Positions 36,484-45,893 of a stretch of DNA of 64,000 nucleotides are shown here, one piece after another. The notes under the pieces were generated by a model. That model made no database searches and was not told the origin of the DNA. It was given only the letters and a program-made list of their open reading frames with translations. Both the position numbers and the translations under genes were made by a program. Source of the DNA: Streptomyces sp. NBS 14/10 (GTDB lineage: Bacteria; Actinomycetota; Actinomycetes; Streptomycetales; Streptomycetaceae); assembly GCF_002224125.1 (NCBI RefSeq), contig NZ_NCSM01000018.1:186001-250000 (forward strand), read 5' to 3'. Position 1 is the first letter of the stretch. The number at the start of each line of letters is the position of its first letter.

Positions 36484-37320
36484 CTAGCGCTTCTTGTTCG
36501 TCTTGCGGCGGCGGACGATGTACTTGTTGCTGGCCTTCTTCGGCGAGCGAGTACGACCTTCCTTCTGGCCCCACGGGGAAACCGGGTGGCGGCCACCGGA
36601 GGTCTTGCCCTCACCACCACCGTGCGGGTGGTCGACCGGGTTCATCACGACACCACGCACGGTCGGGCGGACGCCCTTCCAGCGCATACGGCCGGCCTTG
36701 CCCCAGTTGATGTTCGACTGCTCGGCGTTGCCGACCTCGCCGACAGTGGCGCGGCAGCGGATGTCGACCAGGCGGACCTCACCGGAGGGCATGCGCAGAT
36801 GCGCGAAGGAGCCCTCCTTGGCCAGCAGCTGCACGGAGGCACCCGCGGAGCGGGCGAACTTCGCGCCGCCGCCGGGCCGCAGCTCGATGGCGTGGATCGT
36901 GGTACCGACCGGGATGTTGCGCAGCGCCAGGTTGTTGCCCGGCTTGATGTCGGCCCCGGGGCCGTTCTCGATCCGGTCGCCCTGCGACAGGCCGCGCGGC
37001 GCGATGATGTAGCGCTTCTCGCCGTCGGCGTAGTGCAGCAGCGCGATGCGCGCGGTGCGGTTGGGGTCGTACTCGATGTGTGCGACCTTCGCCGGGACGC
37101 CGTCCTTGTCATGACGGCGGAAGTCGATCACGCGGTACGCACGCTTGTGACCGCCACCCTGGTGGCGGACCGTGATGCGGCCGGCGTTGTTACGACCACC
37201 CTTGCTGTGCAGCGGGCGGACCAGCGACTTCTCCGGCGTGGACCGCGTGATCTCGACGAAGTCGGCGACGCTGGAGCCACGACGGCCCGGGGTCGTCGGC
37301 TTGTACTTGCGGATACCCAT
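36484..37320 (-). CDS. rplB: 50S ribosomal protein L2 (uL2)
   Basis: The 278-aa product ([20 protein letters not shown]) carries the conserved [20 protein letters not shown] segment with the histidine near the peptidyl-transferase centre. Length is normal. It lies 47 bp after rplW. Confidence 0.98.
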   Translation of the reverse strand: MGIRKYKPTTPGRRGSSVADFVEITRSTPEKSLVRPLHSKGGRNNAGRITVRHQGGGHKRAYRVIDFRRHDKDGVPAKVAHIEYDPNRTARIALLHYADGEKRYIIAPRGLSQGDRIENGPGADIKPGNNLALRNIPVGTTIHAIELRPGGGAKFARSAGASVQLLAKEGSFAHLRMPSGEVRLVDIRCRATVGEVGNAEQSNINWGKAGRMRWKGVRPTVRGVVMNPVDHPHGGGEGKTSGGRHPVSPWGQKEGRTRSPKKASNKYIVRRRKTNKKR

Positions 37321-37367
37321 TTCTCAGTCCTCGGAAGATTCCGGACTTCTGGACGCTCCGATCTCCG

Positions 37368-37694
37368 TTAGGAGACCGGGCCGCCGAAGATGTCGATTCG
37401 GTCGCCCTCGGCGAGGGTCACGATGGCGCGCTTGGTGTCCTTGCGCTTGCCGAAGCCGGTGCGGGTGCGCTTGCGCTTGCCCTGCCGGTTGATCGTGTTG
37501 ACCCCGGTGACCTTGACCGAGAAGACCGCCTCGACGGCCTGCTTGATCTGGGTCTTGTTCGCGCGCGGGTCGACGATGAACGTGTACTTGTTCTCGTCCA
37601 GCAGCGCGTAGCTCTTCTCGGACACGACCGGCTTGACGAGAACGTCGCGGGGGTCCGTGAAGGTCTTGCTGGTGACAGCGGTCGCCTCACTCAT
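37368..37694 (-). CDS. rplW: 50S ribosomal protein L23 (uL23)
   Basis: The 108-aa product contains [20 protein letters not shown] and the [20 protein letters not shown] block. It is a docking site for SRP and trigger factor at the tunnel exit. The ATG shares one base with the rplD stop. Confidence 0.97.
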   Translation of the reverse strand: MSEATAVTSKTFTDPRDVLVKPVVSEKSYALLDENKYTFIVDPRANKTQIKQAVEAVFSVKVTGVNTINRQGKRKRTRTGFGKRKDTKRAIVTLAEGDRIDIFGGPVS

Positions 37695-38347
37695 CAGGCG
37701 GCGCTCCCTTCGGTCTTCTCAGCGGCCTTGGGACCAGCCACGAAGGACTCGAAGGCGGCCTTGGTGAAGACCACGTCGTCGGAGACGAGCACGTCGTACG
37801 TGTTCAGCTGGCCCGGCTCCAGGATGTGCACCTGGGGCAGGTTACGGGCGGACAGCCACGCGGCCTCATCGCTCCGCTCGACGACCAGGAGCAGGTTCTT
37901 GCGCTCGCTGATCTTGCCGAACAGGGTCTTGGCGGCCTTGGTGGAGACCTCGCCCTCGATCACGCCGGTGACGACGTGGATACGGCTGTGGCGCGCCCGG
38001 TCCGAGAGGGCACCGCGCAGCGCGGCGGCCTTCATCTTCTTCGGGGTGCGCTGGCTGTAGTCGCGCGGCACGGGACCGTGCACGACGCCACCGCCGGCGA
38101 ACTGCGGCGCGCGGGTCGAGCCCTGACGGGCGCGGCCGGTGCCCTTCTGGCGGTACGGCTTCTTGCCACCGCCGCGGACCTCGCCACGAGTCTTCGTCTT
38201 GTGCGTGCCCTGACGGGCAGCGGCCAGCTGGGCGACGACGACCTGGTGGATCAGCGGAACGCTGACCTGCGCGTCGAAGATCTCCGCGGGGAGCTCGACG
38301 GTCCCGGCCTTGTCGCCTGCCGGCGAAAGGATGTCAATGGTGCTCAT
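37694..38347 (-). CDS. rplD: 50S ribosomal protein L4 (uL4)
   Basis: The 217-aa product has the tunnel loop rich in basic residues ([20 protein letters not shown]). In E. coli L4 represses the S10 operon through the rpsJ leader; no comparable leader structure could be proved here, although the rpsJ leader has its own conserved element. It follows rplC by 8 bp. Confidence 0.97.
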   Translation of the reverse strand: MSTIDILSPAGDKAGTVELPAEIFDAQVSVPLIHQVVVAQLAAARQGTHKTKTRGEVRGGGKKPYRQKGTGRARQGSTRAPQFAGGGVVHGPVPRDYSQRTPKKMKAAALRGALSDRARHSRIHVVTGVIEGEVSTKAAKTLFGKISERKNLLLVVERSDEAAWLSARNLPQVHILEPGQLNTYDVLVSDDVVFTKAAFESFVAGPKAAEKTEGSAA

Positions 38348-38355
38348 CGGTTACC

Positions 38356-39000
38356 TCAGGCCCCCTTGGCCGCGGTACGGACCAGGACGAGGCCGCCGTT
38401 CGGACCAGGAACCGCTCCCTTGATCAGGAGCAGACCCTTCTCCGCGTCAACGGCGTGGACGGTCAGGTTCTGGGTGGTGACCCGCTCATTGCCCATGCGG
38501 CCGGCCATGCGCAGGCCCTTGAACACGCGGCCCGGGGTGGCGCAGCCACCGATGGAGCCCGGCGAGCGGTGCTTGCGCTGGGTGCCGTGGCCGGCGCCCA
38601 GGCCCTTGAAGCCGTGGCGCTTCATGACACCGGCGGTGCCCTTGCCCTTGCTGGTGCCGGTCACATCGACCTTCACACCGGAGTCGAACACCTCGGCCGT
38701 GACTTCCTGGCCGAGCGCGTACTCGGAGGCGTCGGCGGTGCGCAGCTCCACCAGGTGGCGGCGCGGGGTCACATCGGCCTTGGCGAAGTGGCCCTTGAGG
38801 GGCTTGTTCACCTTGCGCGGGTCGATCTCGCCGAAGGCGATCTGGACGGCGTCGTAGCCGTCCGAGTCAGCGGTACGGACCTGGGTCACGACACAGGGGC
38901 CGGCCTTGACGACGGTGACCGGGACGATGCGGTTGTTCTCGTCCCACACCTGCGTCATGCCGAGCTTCTCGCCCAGGACGCCCTTGATCTGCTTAGCCAT
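38356..39000 (-). CDS. rplC: 50S ribosomal protein L3 (uL3)
   Basis: The 214-aa product ([20 protein letters not shown]) contains the L3 signature [20 protein letters not shown]. The frame is open upstream, but [10 protein letters not shown] is the conserved start. It follows rpsJ by 13 bp. Confidence 0.97.
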   Translation of the reverse strand: MAKQIKGVLGEKLGMTQVWDENNRIVPVTVVKAGPCVVTQVRTADSDGYDAVQIAFGEIDPRKVNKPLKGHFAKADVTPRRHLVELRTADASEYALGQEVTAEVFDSGVKVDVTGTSKGKGTAGVMKRHGFKGLGAGHGTQRKHRSPGSIGGCATPGRVFKGLRMAGRMGNERVTTQNLTVHAVDAEKGLLLIKGAVPGPNGGLVLVRTAAKGA

Positions 39001-39013
39001 CTCGCGCGTCACC

Positions 39014-39322
39014 TCAGAGCTTGATCTCGATGTCGACGCCGGCCGGCAGGTCGAGACGCATGAGCGAGTCGACGGTCTTCGGCGTGGGGTCGAGGATGTC
39101 GATGAGGCGCTTGTGGGTACGCATCTCGAAGTGCTCGCGCGAGTCCTTGTACTTGTGCGGCGACTTGATGACGCAGTACACGTTCTTCTCTGTGGGCAGC
39201 GGCACCGGGCCCGCGACCGACGCACCAGTGCGGGTCACCGTCTCGACGATCTTCTTCGCCGAGGAGTCGATGACCTCGTGGTCGTAGGCCTTGAGCCGGA
39301 TGCGGATCTTCTGTCCCGCCAT
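39014..39322 (-). CDS. rpsJ: 30S ribosomal protein S10 / NusE (uS10)
   Basis: The 102-aa product ([20 protein letters not shown]) also serves as the antitermination factor NusE. Two much longer frames overlap it, but the conserved N-terminus fixes ATG 39322. It is the first gene of the S10-type operon. Its leader contains a 29-nt element (39392-39420) shared with the rpsL leader. Confidence 0.98.
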   Translation of the reverse strand: MAGQKIRIRLKAYDHEVIDSSAKKIVETVTRTGASVAGPVPLPTEKNVYCVIKSPHKYKDSREHFEMRTHKRLIDILDPTPKTVDSLMRLDLPAGVDIEIKL

Positions 39323-39924
39323 GGCTGCTTCGTAGTCCTGTCTCTCGTAACGCTCCGGAACCCGGTCGGTTTCCGTCCCTCCCCGCCTCACCTCCGACCC
39401 ACGCGGTCGGGCGTGTCGCGCCCCCTCCGGCAAATCGCGGCATGCGAGATCCCTTATGGAAGAGGGTTGTGGGGGAAGAACACCCACCGGGTGCCTGGCC
39501 GGGGCCCCGCTGACACTTCCCGGAAGATTCCCGTACGTCCGCCCCTGATAAGGGGCGACGAGTACTGTGGGACTCGCTTCCGGTCCTCCCGGCGGGAGGC
39601 GCGCAGCATCGGCACTCAACCGAGCAACCCGGATAGTCTGCCATACGGGCCGTGCCGGATGCCAATTGGGAAGCGGTGAAGCGTACCCCTGACGGGGGGT
39701 TCTTCAAACTCGGCGCGCACCCGAGGCCGGGGCACGGGGTTCGGAACGCCACCTCATGTGACCCCGCGCACAACAGTACCCAAGACCCAACCGGCGCCGA
39801 TCTCCGTACGTCTCTCTCCAGGGGAACACACGACGCACTAGCACTCCGGGGCAACCGACATGCTCACGCGGCATGCGCACGCGGCCGACCACCCGCCCCG
39901 CTGACACCCTCTGGAAGCGCCCCC
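39323..39924. other. Divergent intergenic region rpsJ / DUF3152 gene, 602 bp
   Basis: This region holds the rpsJ promoter and leader (minus strand) and the promoter of the gene at 39925 (plus strand). Only the conserved leader element at 39392-39420 stood out. Long open frames here are extensions of neighbouring genes without start signals, and no small gene is supported. Confidence 0.6.
39392..39420 (-). promoter_or_regulatory. Conserved r-protein leader element, copy 1 (rpsJ)
   Basis: On the minus strand it reads CGCGACACGCCCGACC, then GCGTGGGTCGGAG. It matches the rpsL leader element (57812-57840) at 28 of 29 positions. CCGACC and GGTCGG (plus 39394-39399 and 39405-39410) form a 6-bp hairpin with a 5-nt loop, and the single difference lies outside it. 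The element ends 70 nt before the rpsJ start codon. Confidence 0.7.
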
Positions 39925-40725
39925 ATGACCTCCACCGCGCAGGCCCCCAAGCAGACCCGCGGCCCGCGGTGTACCCGGAGCACCCGCCCCCGGAATGTGG
40001 TGGTGGCGCTGGCGGCCGGTGCGGCCCTGATCGCCGGGGTCGTGTTCGCCTTACGCGATGACGGCGGCGACGGCAGGGGCGCGGCCCGCGCCGCGGACCC
40101 GACAGCCCTGCCACCCGACGCCATCTCGGCGACCTCGAGACCCCCTCGCCCGGGCTCCCCCGCCACCGCGACCGGCGAGTTCGTCACCGCGAAGTCCTCC
40201 GGCGCGGTGATCGGCAAGGGAAGCGATCTGCGCCGGTTCAAGGTCATGGTGGAGAACGGCACCGGCATCGACGCGAAGCGGGCCGCGGCCGAGATCTCGG
40301 CGATCCTCGCCGACAAACGCGGCTGGACCAGGGACGGCACACACTCCTTCCAACTGGTCGCCGACGGCCCCTCCGACTTCGAGGTGAAGATCGCCACCCC
40401 GGACACGGTCGACGAGATCTGCGGCGCCGTGGGCCTGGACACCCATGGCGAGGTCAACTGCGACGCCGGCACCCAGATCATGGTCAACCTCAAACGCTGG
40501 AACACCGGCTCCCCGGAGTTCTCCGGCCCCATCAGCGGCTACCGGGCACTGATCGTCAACCACGAGGTCGGCCACCGCATCGGCCACGGCCACGAGACCT
40601 GCCCGGGGAAGGGCAGGCGGGCGCCGGTGATGATGCAGCAGATATACGGGCTGAAGGGCTGTGTCGCGAACGAGTGGCCCTACAGCGCGAAAGGCAGGTA
40701 CATCGAGGGCCCGGCGGTCCCGTGA
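39925..40725 (+). CDS. DUF3152 domain, membrane-anchored metalloprotease-like protein
   Basis: The 266-aa product (MTSTAQAPKQTRG) has a basic N-terminus, a membrane or signal segment at about residues 23-42, a Pro/Ser-rich linker and a DUF3152 domain from about 85. The domain has an extended zinc-protease motif, HEVGHRIGHGH (His213, Glu214, His217, His223; HExxHxxGxxH). A Cys-containing tail (ETCPGKG, then GLKGCVANEWP) follows the motif. Peptidase activity is inferred from the motif and no substrate is known. It is divergent from rpsJ. Confidence 0.85.
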   Translation: MTSTAQAPKQTRGPRCTRSTRPRNVVVALAAGAALIAGVVFALRDDGGDGRGAARAADPTALPPDAISATSRPPRPGSPATATGEFVTAKSSGAVIGKGSDLRRFKVMVENGTGIDAKRAAAEISAILADKRGWTRDGTHSFQLVADGPSDFEVKIATPDTVDEICGAVGLDTHGEVNCDAGTQIMVNLKRWNTGSPEFSGPISGYRALIVNHEVGHRIGHGHETCPGKGRRAPVMMQQIYGLKGCVANEWPYSAKGRYIEGPAVP

Positions 40726-40728
40726 CGA

Positions 40729-41213
40729 CTACATGTGATCGATCTGGGTCAGGTCGATGTCGATGGTGAAGGGGACGGTCAGCTTCAGCCGCTCGTGATG
40801 GATGCCGGTGATCGCGTAGGACTTGGTCACGGGGTCCAGCTCGTAGGTGTGCACCACAGGGTGTTCCCGCTCACCCGCCATCTCGACCAGCCAGAAATGC
40901 GGAATGCCGGCGGCAGCGTATCTGCGGGGCTTGGTGTCGCGGTCCCGGTCCTCGGAGTCCGGCGAGACGACCTCGACGGCGAGCACGACGTCGGCTGCCT
41001 CGTAGCGGTCCTGGTCCAGGTTCCGCGTCGCTTCCGCGTGTACGACCAGGACATCCGGCTCCGGGGCGTTACGGGGGTCCAGGACGACGGTCATCCGTGA
41101 GCGAACTGCGGGCTGGCAACGATCAGGTTCCCGTCGATCAGCTCGGTGTGTCGTGGGAGGTCGGGCAGAGTGAAGAGATCGTCCACGGTGTAGCCGTGCG
41201 GTGGTGCTTGCAT
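40729..41213 (-). pseudogene. Uma2 family (DUF820) endonuclease-like gene, internally deleted
   Basis: The 5' part (from ATG 41213, MQAPPHGYTVDDLFTLPDLP) stops at TGA 41091-41093 just after ELIDGNLIVASPQFAHG. The 3' part (MTVVLDPRNAPEPDVLVVHA and so on, to TAG at 40729) continues in another frame, its ATG overlapping that TGA. The two parts match the start and end of a Uma2 protein, but the usual segment of about 30 residues between them is missing. The nuclease-type core residues (PEPD, then a VEVVSP block) remain in the second part. I read this as a deletion-plus-frameshift pseudogene. Confidence 0.75.
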
Positions 41214-41388
41214 GAACGAGATCTTCGACCGGGAAGCCACGGGGCGCCCCCGTGTGCGAGAGAGCCGCACATACGGAGGAAACGCATCGCACGAGGTTGA
41301 CGACTGACCGACCCAGGCACGGCACACCTGTCACATTTAGTTTCAGGCGAAACCGTATCGAATGAGTGGACAGCTGTACCGTGGCCTC

Positions 41389-41874
41389 ATGACCGCCGAC
41401 GCTCCCCGCCGAACCACCCCCTCACGCGCGACCGACCGCCCCGGGGATGCATCGCCTTTCGCTCTGGGCTTGCTGCTCCGCCGGGCGCACTGGCACGCGG
41501 CCTCGGTGATGACGGAGGCGCTGCGGCCGCTCGGCATCGAGTTGCGGCATTTCGCCGTGCTGATCGAGCTGGTCAACCGCGGGGCCACGGTGCAGCGCGA
41601 CCTGGCGGCGGCAACGGGGTCGGACAAGGCGGGCATCATGCGGGTCGTGGACGACCTGGAGCGCAAGGGGCTGGTCGTACGGAACACCGTTCCGGGGGAC
41701 CGGCGGGTACGGGCGGTGGAGATCACACCTCAGGGACTCGAACTCTTCGAGGCGGCTCATGTGGCGGCGGAGCCGCTGGCTGAGCGCCTGGTTGCCGAAC
41801 TGGGGCCGGGTGAGCCCGAGCGGCTGACGGATCTACTGACCCGGTTCGCCCACCCCTCAGGGGGCAAGGCGTAA
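41389..41874 (+). CDS. MarR family transcriptional regulator
   Basis: The 161-aa product has the MarR winged-helix core at about residues 30-125: LRHFAVLIELVNRGATVQRD, a recognition helix around GSDKAGIMRVVDDLERKGLV, and a wing RNTVPGDRRVRAVEITPQG. It has no Cys, so it would sense a ligand, not thiol oxidation. ATG 41389 has no RBS; a TACCGT hexamer (41377-41382) 6 nt upstream suggests a leaderless transcript. An in-frame ATG at 41362 is an alternative. It converges on azoR and may control azoR and the nitroreductase. Confidence 0.85.
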   Translation: MTADAPRRTTPSRATDRPGDASPFALGLLLRRAHWHAASVMTEALRPLGIELRHFAVLIELVNRGATVQRDLAAATGSDKAGIMRVVDDLERKGLVVRNTVPGDRRVRAVEITPQGLELFEAAHVAAEPLAERLVAELGPGEPERLTDLLTRFAHPSGGKA

Positions 41875-41923
41875 GCGCGCCCATGCGGCCGGCTGCCCGC
41901 CGGGCGCATGGGCGCGCTTCGTC

Positions 41924-42583
41924 TCACGCGGCTTTCGCGGCGAAGCGCTCCGCGAGTTCCTTGGCCATGCCGGCCGCTTCCTCGAAGGCGCGCTCACGGG
42001 AGGCCTCGTAGAGGGGGACCAGTTCTGACATGGCCGGGTTGCGGGGGGCCATGGTGAGCTCCGGGACGATGAAGTCGAGGTCCAGGCCGAGGGCGCCCTT
42101 GAGTACGGCCCCCAGGTAGTTCAGCACGAACTCGAAGCCCTCGCGCGGGGTGCCCGGCGCGTAGGAGCCGCCGCGGCTGGCGACGACGGTGACCGGGGTG
42201 CCCTGGGCGGAGGGTGCCTCGCCCGCGGTGCGGCCGAGCAGGAACACGTTGTCCAGCCACGCCTTGAGAGTCGACGGGATCGAGTAGTTGTGCATAGGGG
42301 CGCCGATCAGGACGGCGTCCGCCTGCTCCAACTCCTCGATGAGCTTCTCGCGCGCGGCGAACGCGGCGGACTGCTCCGGAGTGCGCTCGGACGGGGCGGT
42401 GAAACCAGCAGACCAGGCGTCGGCGGTGATGTGCGGGACCGGGTCGGCGGCGAGGTCGCGGTAGATCACCGTGCCCTGCGGGTGCTGCTCCTCCCACGCC
42501 TTGCGGAAGACGTTCGCGATCGAACGGGACGAGGACGCCTCGCCGGGGAGTACGGACGAGTCGATGTGCAACAGCGTGACCAT
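41924..42583 (-). CDS. azoR: FMN-dependent NADH-azoreductase / quinone reductase
   Basis: The 219-aa flavodoxin-fold protein (MVTLLHIDSSVLPGEASSSR) has the FMN-binding SxSR block, the GAPMHNYSIPSTLKAWLDNV signature and the SRGGSY loop of AzoR/AcpD. Such enzymes reduce quinones and azo compounds by two electrons and protect against electrophiles. It is divergent from a nitroreductase gene with a strong palindrome between them. The symbol is by family; the substrate is unknown. Confidence 0.88.
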   Translation of the reverse strand: MVTLLHIDSSVLPGEASSSRSIANVFRKAWEEQHPQGTVIYRDLAADPVPHITADAWSAGFTAPSERTPEQSAAFAAREKLIEELEQADAVLIGAPMHNYSIPSTLKAWLDNVFLLGRTAGEAPSAQGTPVTVVASRGGSYAPGTPREGFEFVLNYLGAVLKGALGLDLDFIVPELTMAPRNPAMSELVPLYEASRERAFEEAAGMAKELAERFAAKAA

Positions 42584-42635
42584 GGACTTTCTCCAAAAAG
42601 CGGTGCCCGAGGCGGAGGCCAGGGGACGAGGATTA

Positions 42636-42689
42636 ACACTCGCCGATAGTTACGCACGAGATGGTATCGAGTGATACTATCTCGAGTGT
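42636..42689. promoter_or_regulatory. Palindromic operator between azoR and nitroreductase
   Basis: AGATGGTATC (42659-42668), spacer GAGT, GATACTATCT (42673-42682): 10-bp arms with one mismatch. An outer pair, ACACTCG (42636-42642) and CGAGTGT (42683-42689), surrounds it. The right arm covers TACTAT (42675-42680), a candidate -10 box for the nitroreductase gene, so binding would repress that promoter. A MarR or HxlR-type repressor is likely. Confidence 0.65.
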
Positions 42690-42726
42690 AAGGGAGATGG
42701 ACGCCGCGAGTAGCTGGAGGTAGGCG

Positions 42727-43398
42727 ATGTTGGACGTCTACGAGGCGGTCACGAGCCGACGGGCGGTGCGCGGATTCACCGACCGGCCCGTCCCGAGGGA
42801 GACGCTGGAGCGCGTACTGTCCGCCGCGGTCTGGTCGCCGTCCGGGTCGAACATTCAGCCGTGGCACGCCTACGTGCTGACCGGCGGGCCGCTGGCCGAG
42901 GTCAAGAAGCGCGCCTGCGAGCGCCTGGCCGCAGGCGACCCCTGGGACGAGCCGGAGTACGAGCAGTACCCGCCCGCCCTGAAGGCCCCGTACTGCGAGC
43001 GCCGATCCGCCTTCGGCGAGCAGCGCTACGGCGCACTCGGCATTCCGCGCGAGGACCTGGAGGCGCGCCAGCGAGCCGCTTCCGCGAACTGGGACTGCTT
43101 CGGCGCGCCGGCCGCCCTGTTCTGCTACGTCGACCGCGACATGGGCTCGCCCCAATGGGCCGACGTCGGCATGTTCCTGCAGACCGTCATGCTGCTGCTC
43201 CGCGCCGAAGGGCTGCACAGTTGCCCACAGATGGCGTGGGCGAAGTTCCACAGGAGCGTCGCGGAGGTCGTGTCACCCCCGGACGAGCTCATCCTCTTCT
43301 GCGGCATGTCGATCGGGTACGAGGACGCCACGGTGGATGGCGCCCGCACGGGCCGGGCGCCGCTCGACGAGACGGTCACGTTTATGGATGGCTGCTGA
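42727..43398 (+). CDS. Nitroreductase family protein
   Basis: The 223-aa FMN flavoprotein has the N-terminal SRRAVRGFTDRPVPRETLER block, the SGSNIQPWHAYV motif, and the C-terminal LLLRAEGLHSCPQMA and IGYEDATVDGARTGRAPLDE segments. GGAGG lies 8 nt before ATG 42727. Members reduce nitro compounds, quinones or enones. It shares its promoter region with azoR. The 3' end overlaps the DUF397 gene on the other strand by 17 bp. Confidence 0.9.
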   Translation: MLDVYEAVTSRRAVRGFTDRPVPRETLERVLSAAVWSPSGSNIQPWHAYVLTGGPLAEVKKRACERLAAGDPWDEPEYEQYPPALKAPYCERRSAFGEQRYGALGIPREDLEARQRAASANWDCFGAPAALFCYVDRDMGSPQWADVGMFLQTVMLLLRAEGLHSCPQMAWAKFHRSVAEVVSPPDELILFCGMSIGYEDATVDGARTGRAPLDETVTFMDGC

Positions 43399-43570
43399 AT
43401 GCCACGAAGCGGGTCCAGGCGTCCGGGGTGAAGGTGAGCTGGGGGCCCTGGGGGGCGGTCTTGGAGTCGCGGACGTGGATGGTGTCGGGGGTGGCGGCGA
43501 CCTCGACACACGAAGGGCCGTCGTCCGTGCTGTAGCTGCTCTTTATCCACTCAAAGGGCTTGAGCGTCAT
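43382..43570 (-). CDS. DUF397 domain protein
   Basis: The 62-aa protein (MTLKPFEWIKSSYSTDDGPS) has the DUF397 core WIKSSYS-CVEVA and the DSK-P-L-F-W-F pattern. In streptomycetes DUF397 proteins are found with WhiJ-type HTH regulators and RsbW-like ATPases and appear to modulate the regulator. The ATG overlaps the stop of the adjacent HTH gene by 4 nt (ATGA). The partner regulator here is frameshifted. Confidence 0.9.
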   Translation of the reverse strand: MTLKPFEWIKSSYSTDDGPSCVEVAATPDTIHVRDSKTAPQGPQLTFTPDAWTRFVAFSSHP

Positions 43571-44388
43571 GCCTCTCCCCGCACTTTGTCGATGAAGGCA
43601 AGTGACTCCCGTGGCGTGAGAGCCTGCGCCCGGATAATCCCATAACGGATGTCAAGGATCTGAGCCTCTTTGGGATCGGCGATCACACGACTGATGAGTT
43701 GCAGCTCGTTCAGCCCGACCGTCGCCCCGTCCTTGAGCCTGAGCAACCGGAACGGACCACCGAGACCGGAGTTCTCCTCACGGCTCAGCGGCAGAACCTG
43801 GAGGTCCACATTCCGCAACTGGCCGATCTCCAACAGCCGTTCGAGCTGCTTACGCAAACACCAGTCTGCCTCCGAGGGGGCGACGTAGCGTCGACTCGCA
43901 CTGTACGAAATTGAAGAGTGGCCGCGCGGTCGTGGCGTCGATGATCTCCTGGCGAGCCATACGCGCCGCCACCCGGCGCTCCAGCTCATCCTCGGTGAAC
44001 GCCGGACGTCGGCCACCGAACACCGCCCGCGAGTACTCCTCCGTCTGCAACAACCCGTCGATGACCGAGTTGTTGTAGGAGCCCAGCTCGACCGCCTCGG
44101 CCTCCAGCTTCTTTACGTCCCGCACCTTCTTCGGATAGCGCGCCTCCGCGACGTCCTTCTTCATCGCCGCGATCTTGCCGCCCGCCCCCAACACCTCATC
44201 CGCGCCGTCCAGGAACTCCGGCCGGGGAATCCGCCGCGCCCGCTCGACGGCCGAAACCAACTCCTCCCCGTAACCAATCGCCGCCCCCAACTCCACCTGC
44301 TTCAGCCCCGCCGCCTCGCGCCACAGTTTGATCTGGCGGCCGACCGCCCTCATCACCGCGCCGCTGTCGTCATCCCACTCCTGATCCA
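43567..44388 (-). pseudogene. WhiJ-like HTH / DUF5753 regulator, frameshifted
   Basis: ATG 44388 begins MDQEWDDDSGAVMRAVGRQI, followed by an XRE helix-turn-helix (about residues 15-70: GLKQVELGAAIGYGEELVSAVE). The DUF5753 domain then starts (SYNNSVIDGLLQTEEYSRAV, then TLRRPLGGRLVF) and stops early at a TAA. The rest of DUF5753 (KQLERLLEIGQLRNVDLQVL to FIDKVRGEA) continues in the next frame to TGA 43567. One extra base in the AAA run at 43856-43858 (TTT on the coding strand) explains it. It is either a real null allele or a sequencing error. Confidence 0.85.
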
Positions 44389-44542
44389 TGCCCCACCTCC
44401 GTGGTCCGGCTGTGCTCAACGCACGCGCCCAGGGCGCGTCACGGCGTACGGACCGGACAAGGCCGGACCACCACCGGACGGTCACCGTCCGTATTGGCGT
44501 CGCTACTTTTCAGCCTAAACACGCGCGACCACGCTGAGTGAC

Positions 44543-44989
44543 ATGAGCCAACAAATCACTCGAACAGACACTTCCGCTTCCGCCCCGGCCGCCCTCCGCT
44601 TCGCCGTACTCCTGTCCGCCACCCGCAAAGGCGCCCGCCTCGCCCGGCTGCTCGCGACCGAGCAACTGCGCTCCTGGGGGCTGCCGTTCGAGACGGCCGC
44701 GCTGGTCATCGCGGAGCTGGCCGCGAACGCCGCGCTGCACAGCCGCGTACCGGGCCGGAACTTCCGTCTCACGCTCACCGTCACCGACGACACCCTCCGC
44801 ATCGAGGTGCGGGACCCCTGCCCGGAACGGCTGCCGACCGTCCGCCGCGCAAAGGAGGGTGCGAACGACCCCGGCGAGAACGGCCACGGGCTGCTGCTCG
44901 TCGAGGAGCTGGCGGACCGCTGGGGCGTCGTACCCGGGCTGATCTGCAAGACGGTCTGGGCCGAACTCACCCTCCCGCCCCTGACCTAG
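44543..44989 (+). CDS. RsbW-like ATP-binding protein (HATPase_c)
   Basis: The 148-aa protein has a GHKL ATPase fold: N-box VIAELAANAALHSRVPGRNF, G1-like DPCPERLP and G2-like ENGHGLLLVEELADRWG. Streptomyces has many such anti-sigma/regulatory kinases, often beside HTH-DUF397 pairs as here, where it is divergent from the broken regulator. It has no visible sigma-factor partner nearby. Confidence 0.88.
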   Translation: MSQQITRTDTSASAPAALRFAVLLSATRKGARLARLLATEQLRSWGLPFETAALVIAELAANAALHSRVPGRNFRLTLTVTDDTLRIEVRDPCPERLPTVRRAKEGANDPGENGHGLLLVEELADRWGVVPGLICKTVWAELTLPPLT

Positions 44990-45005
44990 TCCGCCCTGCG
45001 GCAGC

Positions 45006-45893
45006 TCAGGCCAGCGCGAGTGGCGTCGTGAGGGCGACGGAGCGGCTGGACAGCACCAGCAGCAGATCGCCCACGGTGGCCATATTGCTGAGCCCCAGTT
45101 CCGAAACCGGGACCGTACCGGGGAGCGCTCGGGAGGCGACGCCCAGCAGGTGAAGCGTGTCGTCCTCGCCACGCACCGCGAGCAGTGCCGACGCGTCGTC
45201 CGGGGCGATCTGGTCGAGCACCGCGCTCAACCTGTCCTGGACGACCGCACACACCACCGCCAGCCGGTCCCGCTCACTCCGTGGCAGCGTGCATACCGTC
45301 CGCATGGTCGCCGGCTGTCGCAGCGCGTCCTCCAGCGCGCGCATCACTGCCGTGCGCTCAGCCCGCCATTCGTCCTGGACGCAGAAAAGCTTCACCAGCG
45401 GCAGACCCTGATCCAACTCCCGCTGCCACTGCGGCAGCATCAAGTCGATCAGCAACGCCTCCTCACGGAGTGGCGCACTCGCCCCCTCCCCGACGCCGAT
45501 CAGGTTGAGCCACTGATTGACCTCGGCCCAGCGCCACACCTGCGACCGTCCCACCGAGCCTTCGGGCTCGGGAAACGGCTGGTCGCCGCGTCGCTCGCCG
45601 CCGACCCACTGGAGCACGTTCTGCCTGCTGCGTCCGGTCCGCTCGGCGATGTCCCCCACACCCACCAGCTCCGGGTCCAGCCGGATGATCCGCAGGGCAG
45701 GCAAGGCCCGGCGCAGGCGGGCGACGATGCGATGCGCGGCCTCTATGGCATCCGCCCCGGTCTCGGCGACATCCAGCAAATGCCGGGCGCGGTGCCGGGT
45801 CAGCAGGCCGTCGAACTGGTCGAAAACGACACCGACCGCTTGGTTGTCGTCGACAGAGATACCTTCCACGACGAACAGAAACTCGTACTCCAT
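45006..45893 (-). CDS. Helix-turn-helix DNA-binding protein with extended C-terminal domain
   Basis: The 295-aa protein begins with an alpha/beta domain (about 1-85: MEYEFLFVVEGISVDDNQAV). Next is an AlpA/MerR-like helix-turn-helix (about 87-135: VGVGDIAERTGRSRQNVLQW, then RSQVWRWAEVNQWL). A C-terminal domain of about 160 residues that I do not recognise completes it. Shorter actinomycete proteins with just the first two parts exist; the added C-terminus is unusual. ATG 45893 was preferred to GTG 45902 because of RBS spacing. A small HicA-like gene lies 110 bp upstream on the same strand. Confidence 0.75.
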   Translation of the reverse strand: MEYEFLFVVEGISVDDNQAVGVVFDQFDGLLTRHRARHLLDVAETGADAIEAAHRIVARLRRALPALRIIRLDPELVGVGDIAERTGRSRQNVLQWVGGERRGDQPFPEPEGSVGRSQVWRWAEVNQWLNLIGVGEGASAPLREEALLIDLMLPQWQRELDQGLPLVKLFCVQDEWRAERTAVMRALEDALRQPATMRTVCTLPRSERDRLAVVCAVVQDRLSAVLDQIAPDDASALLAVRGEDDTLHLLGVASRALPGTVPVSELGLSNMATVGDLLLVLSSRSVALTTPLALA

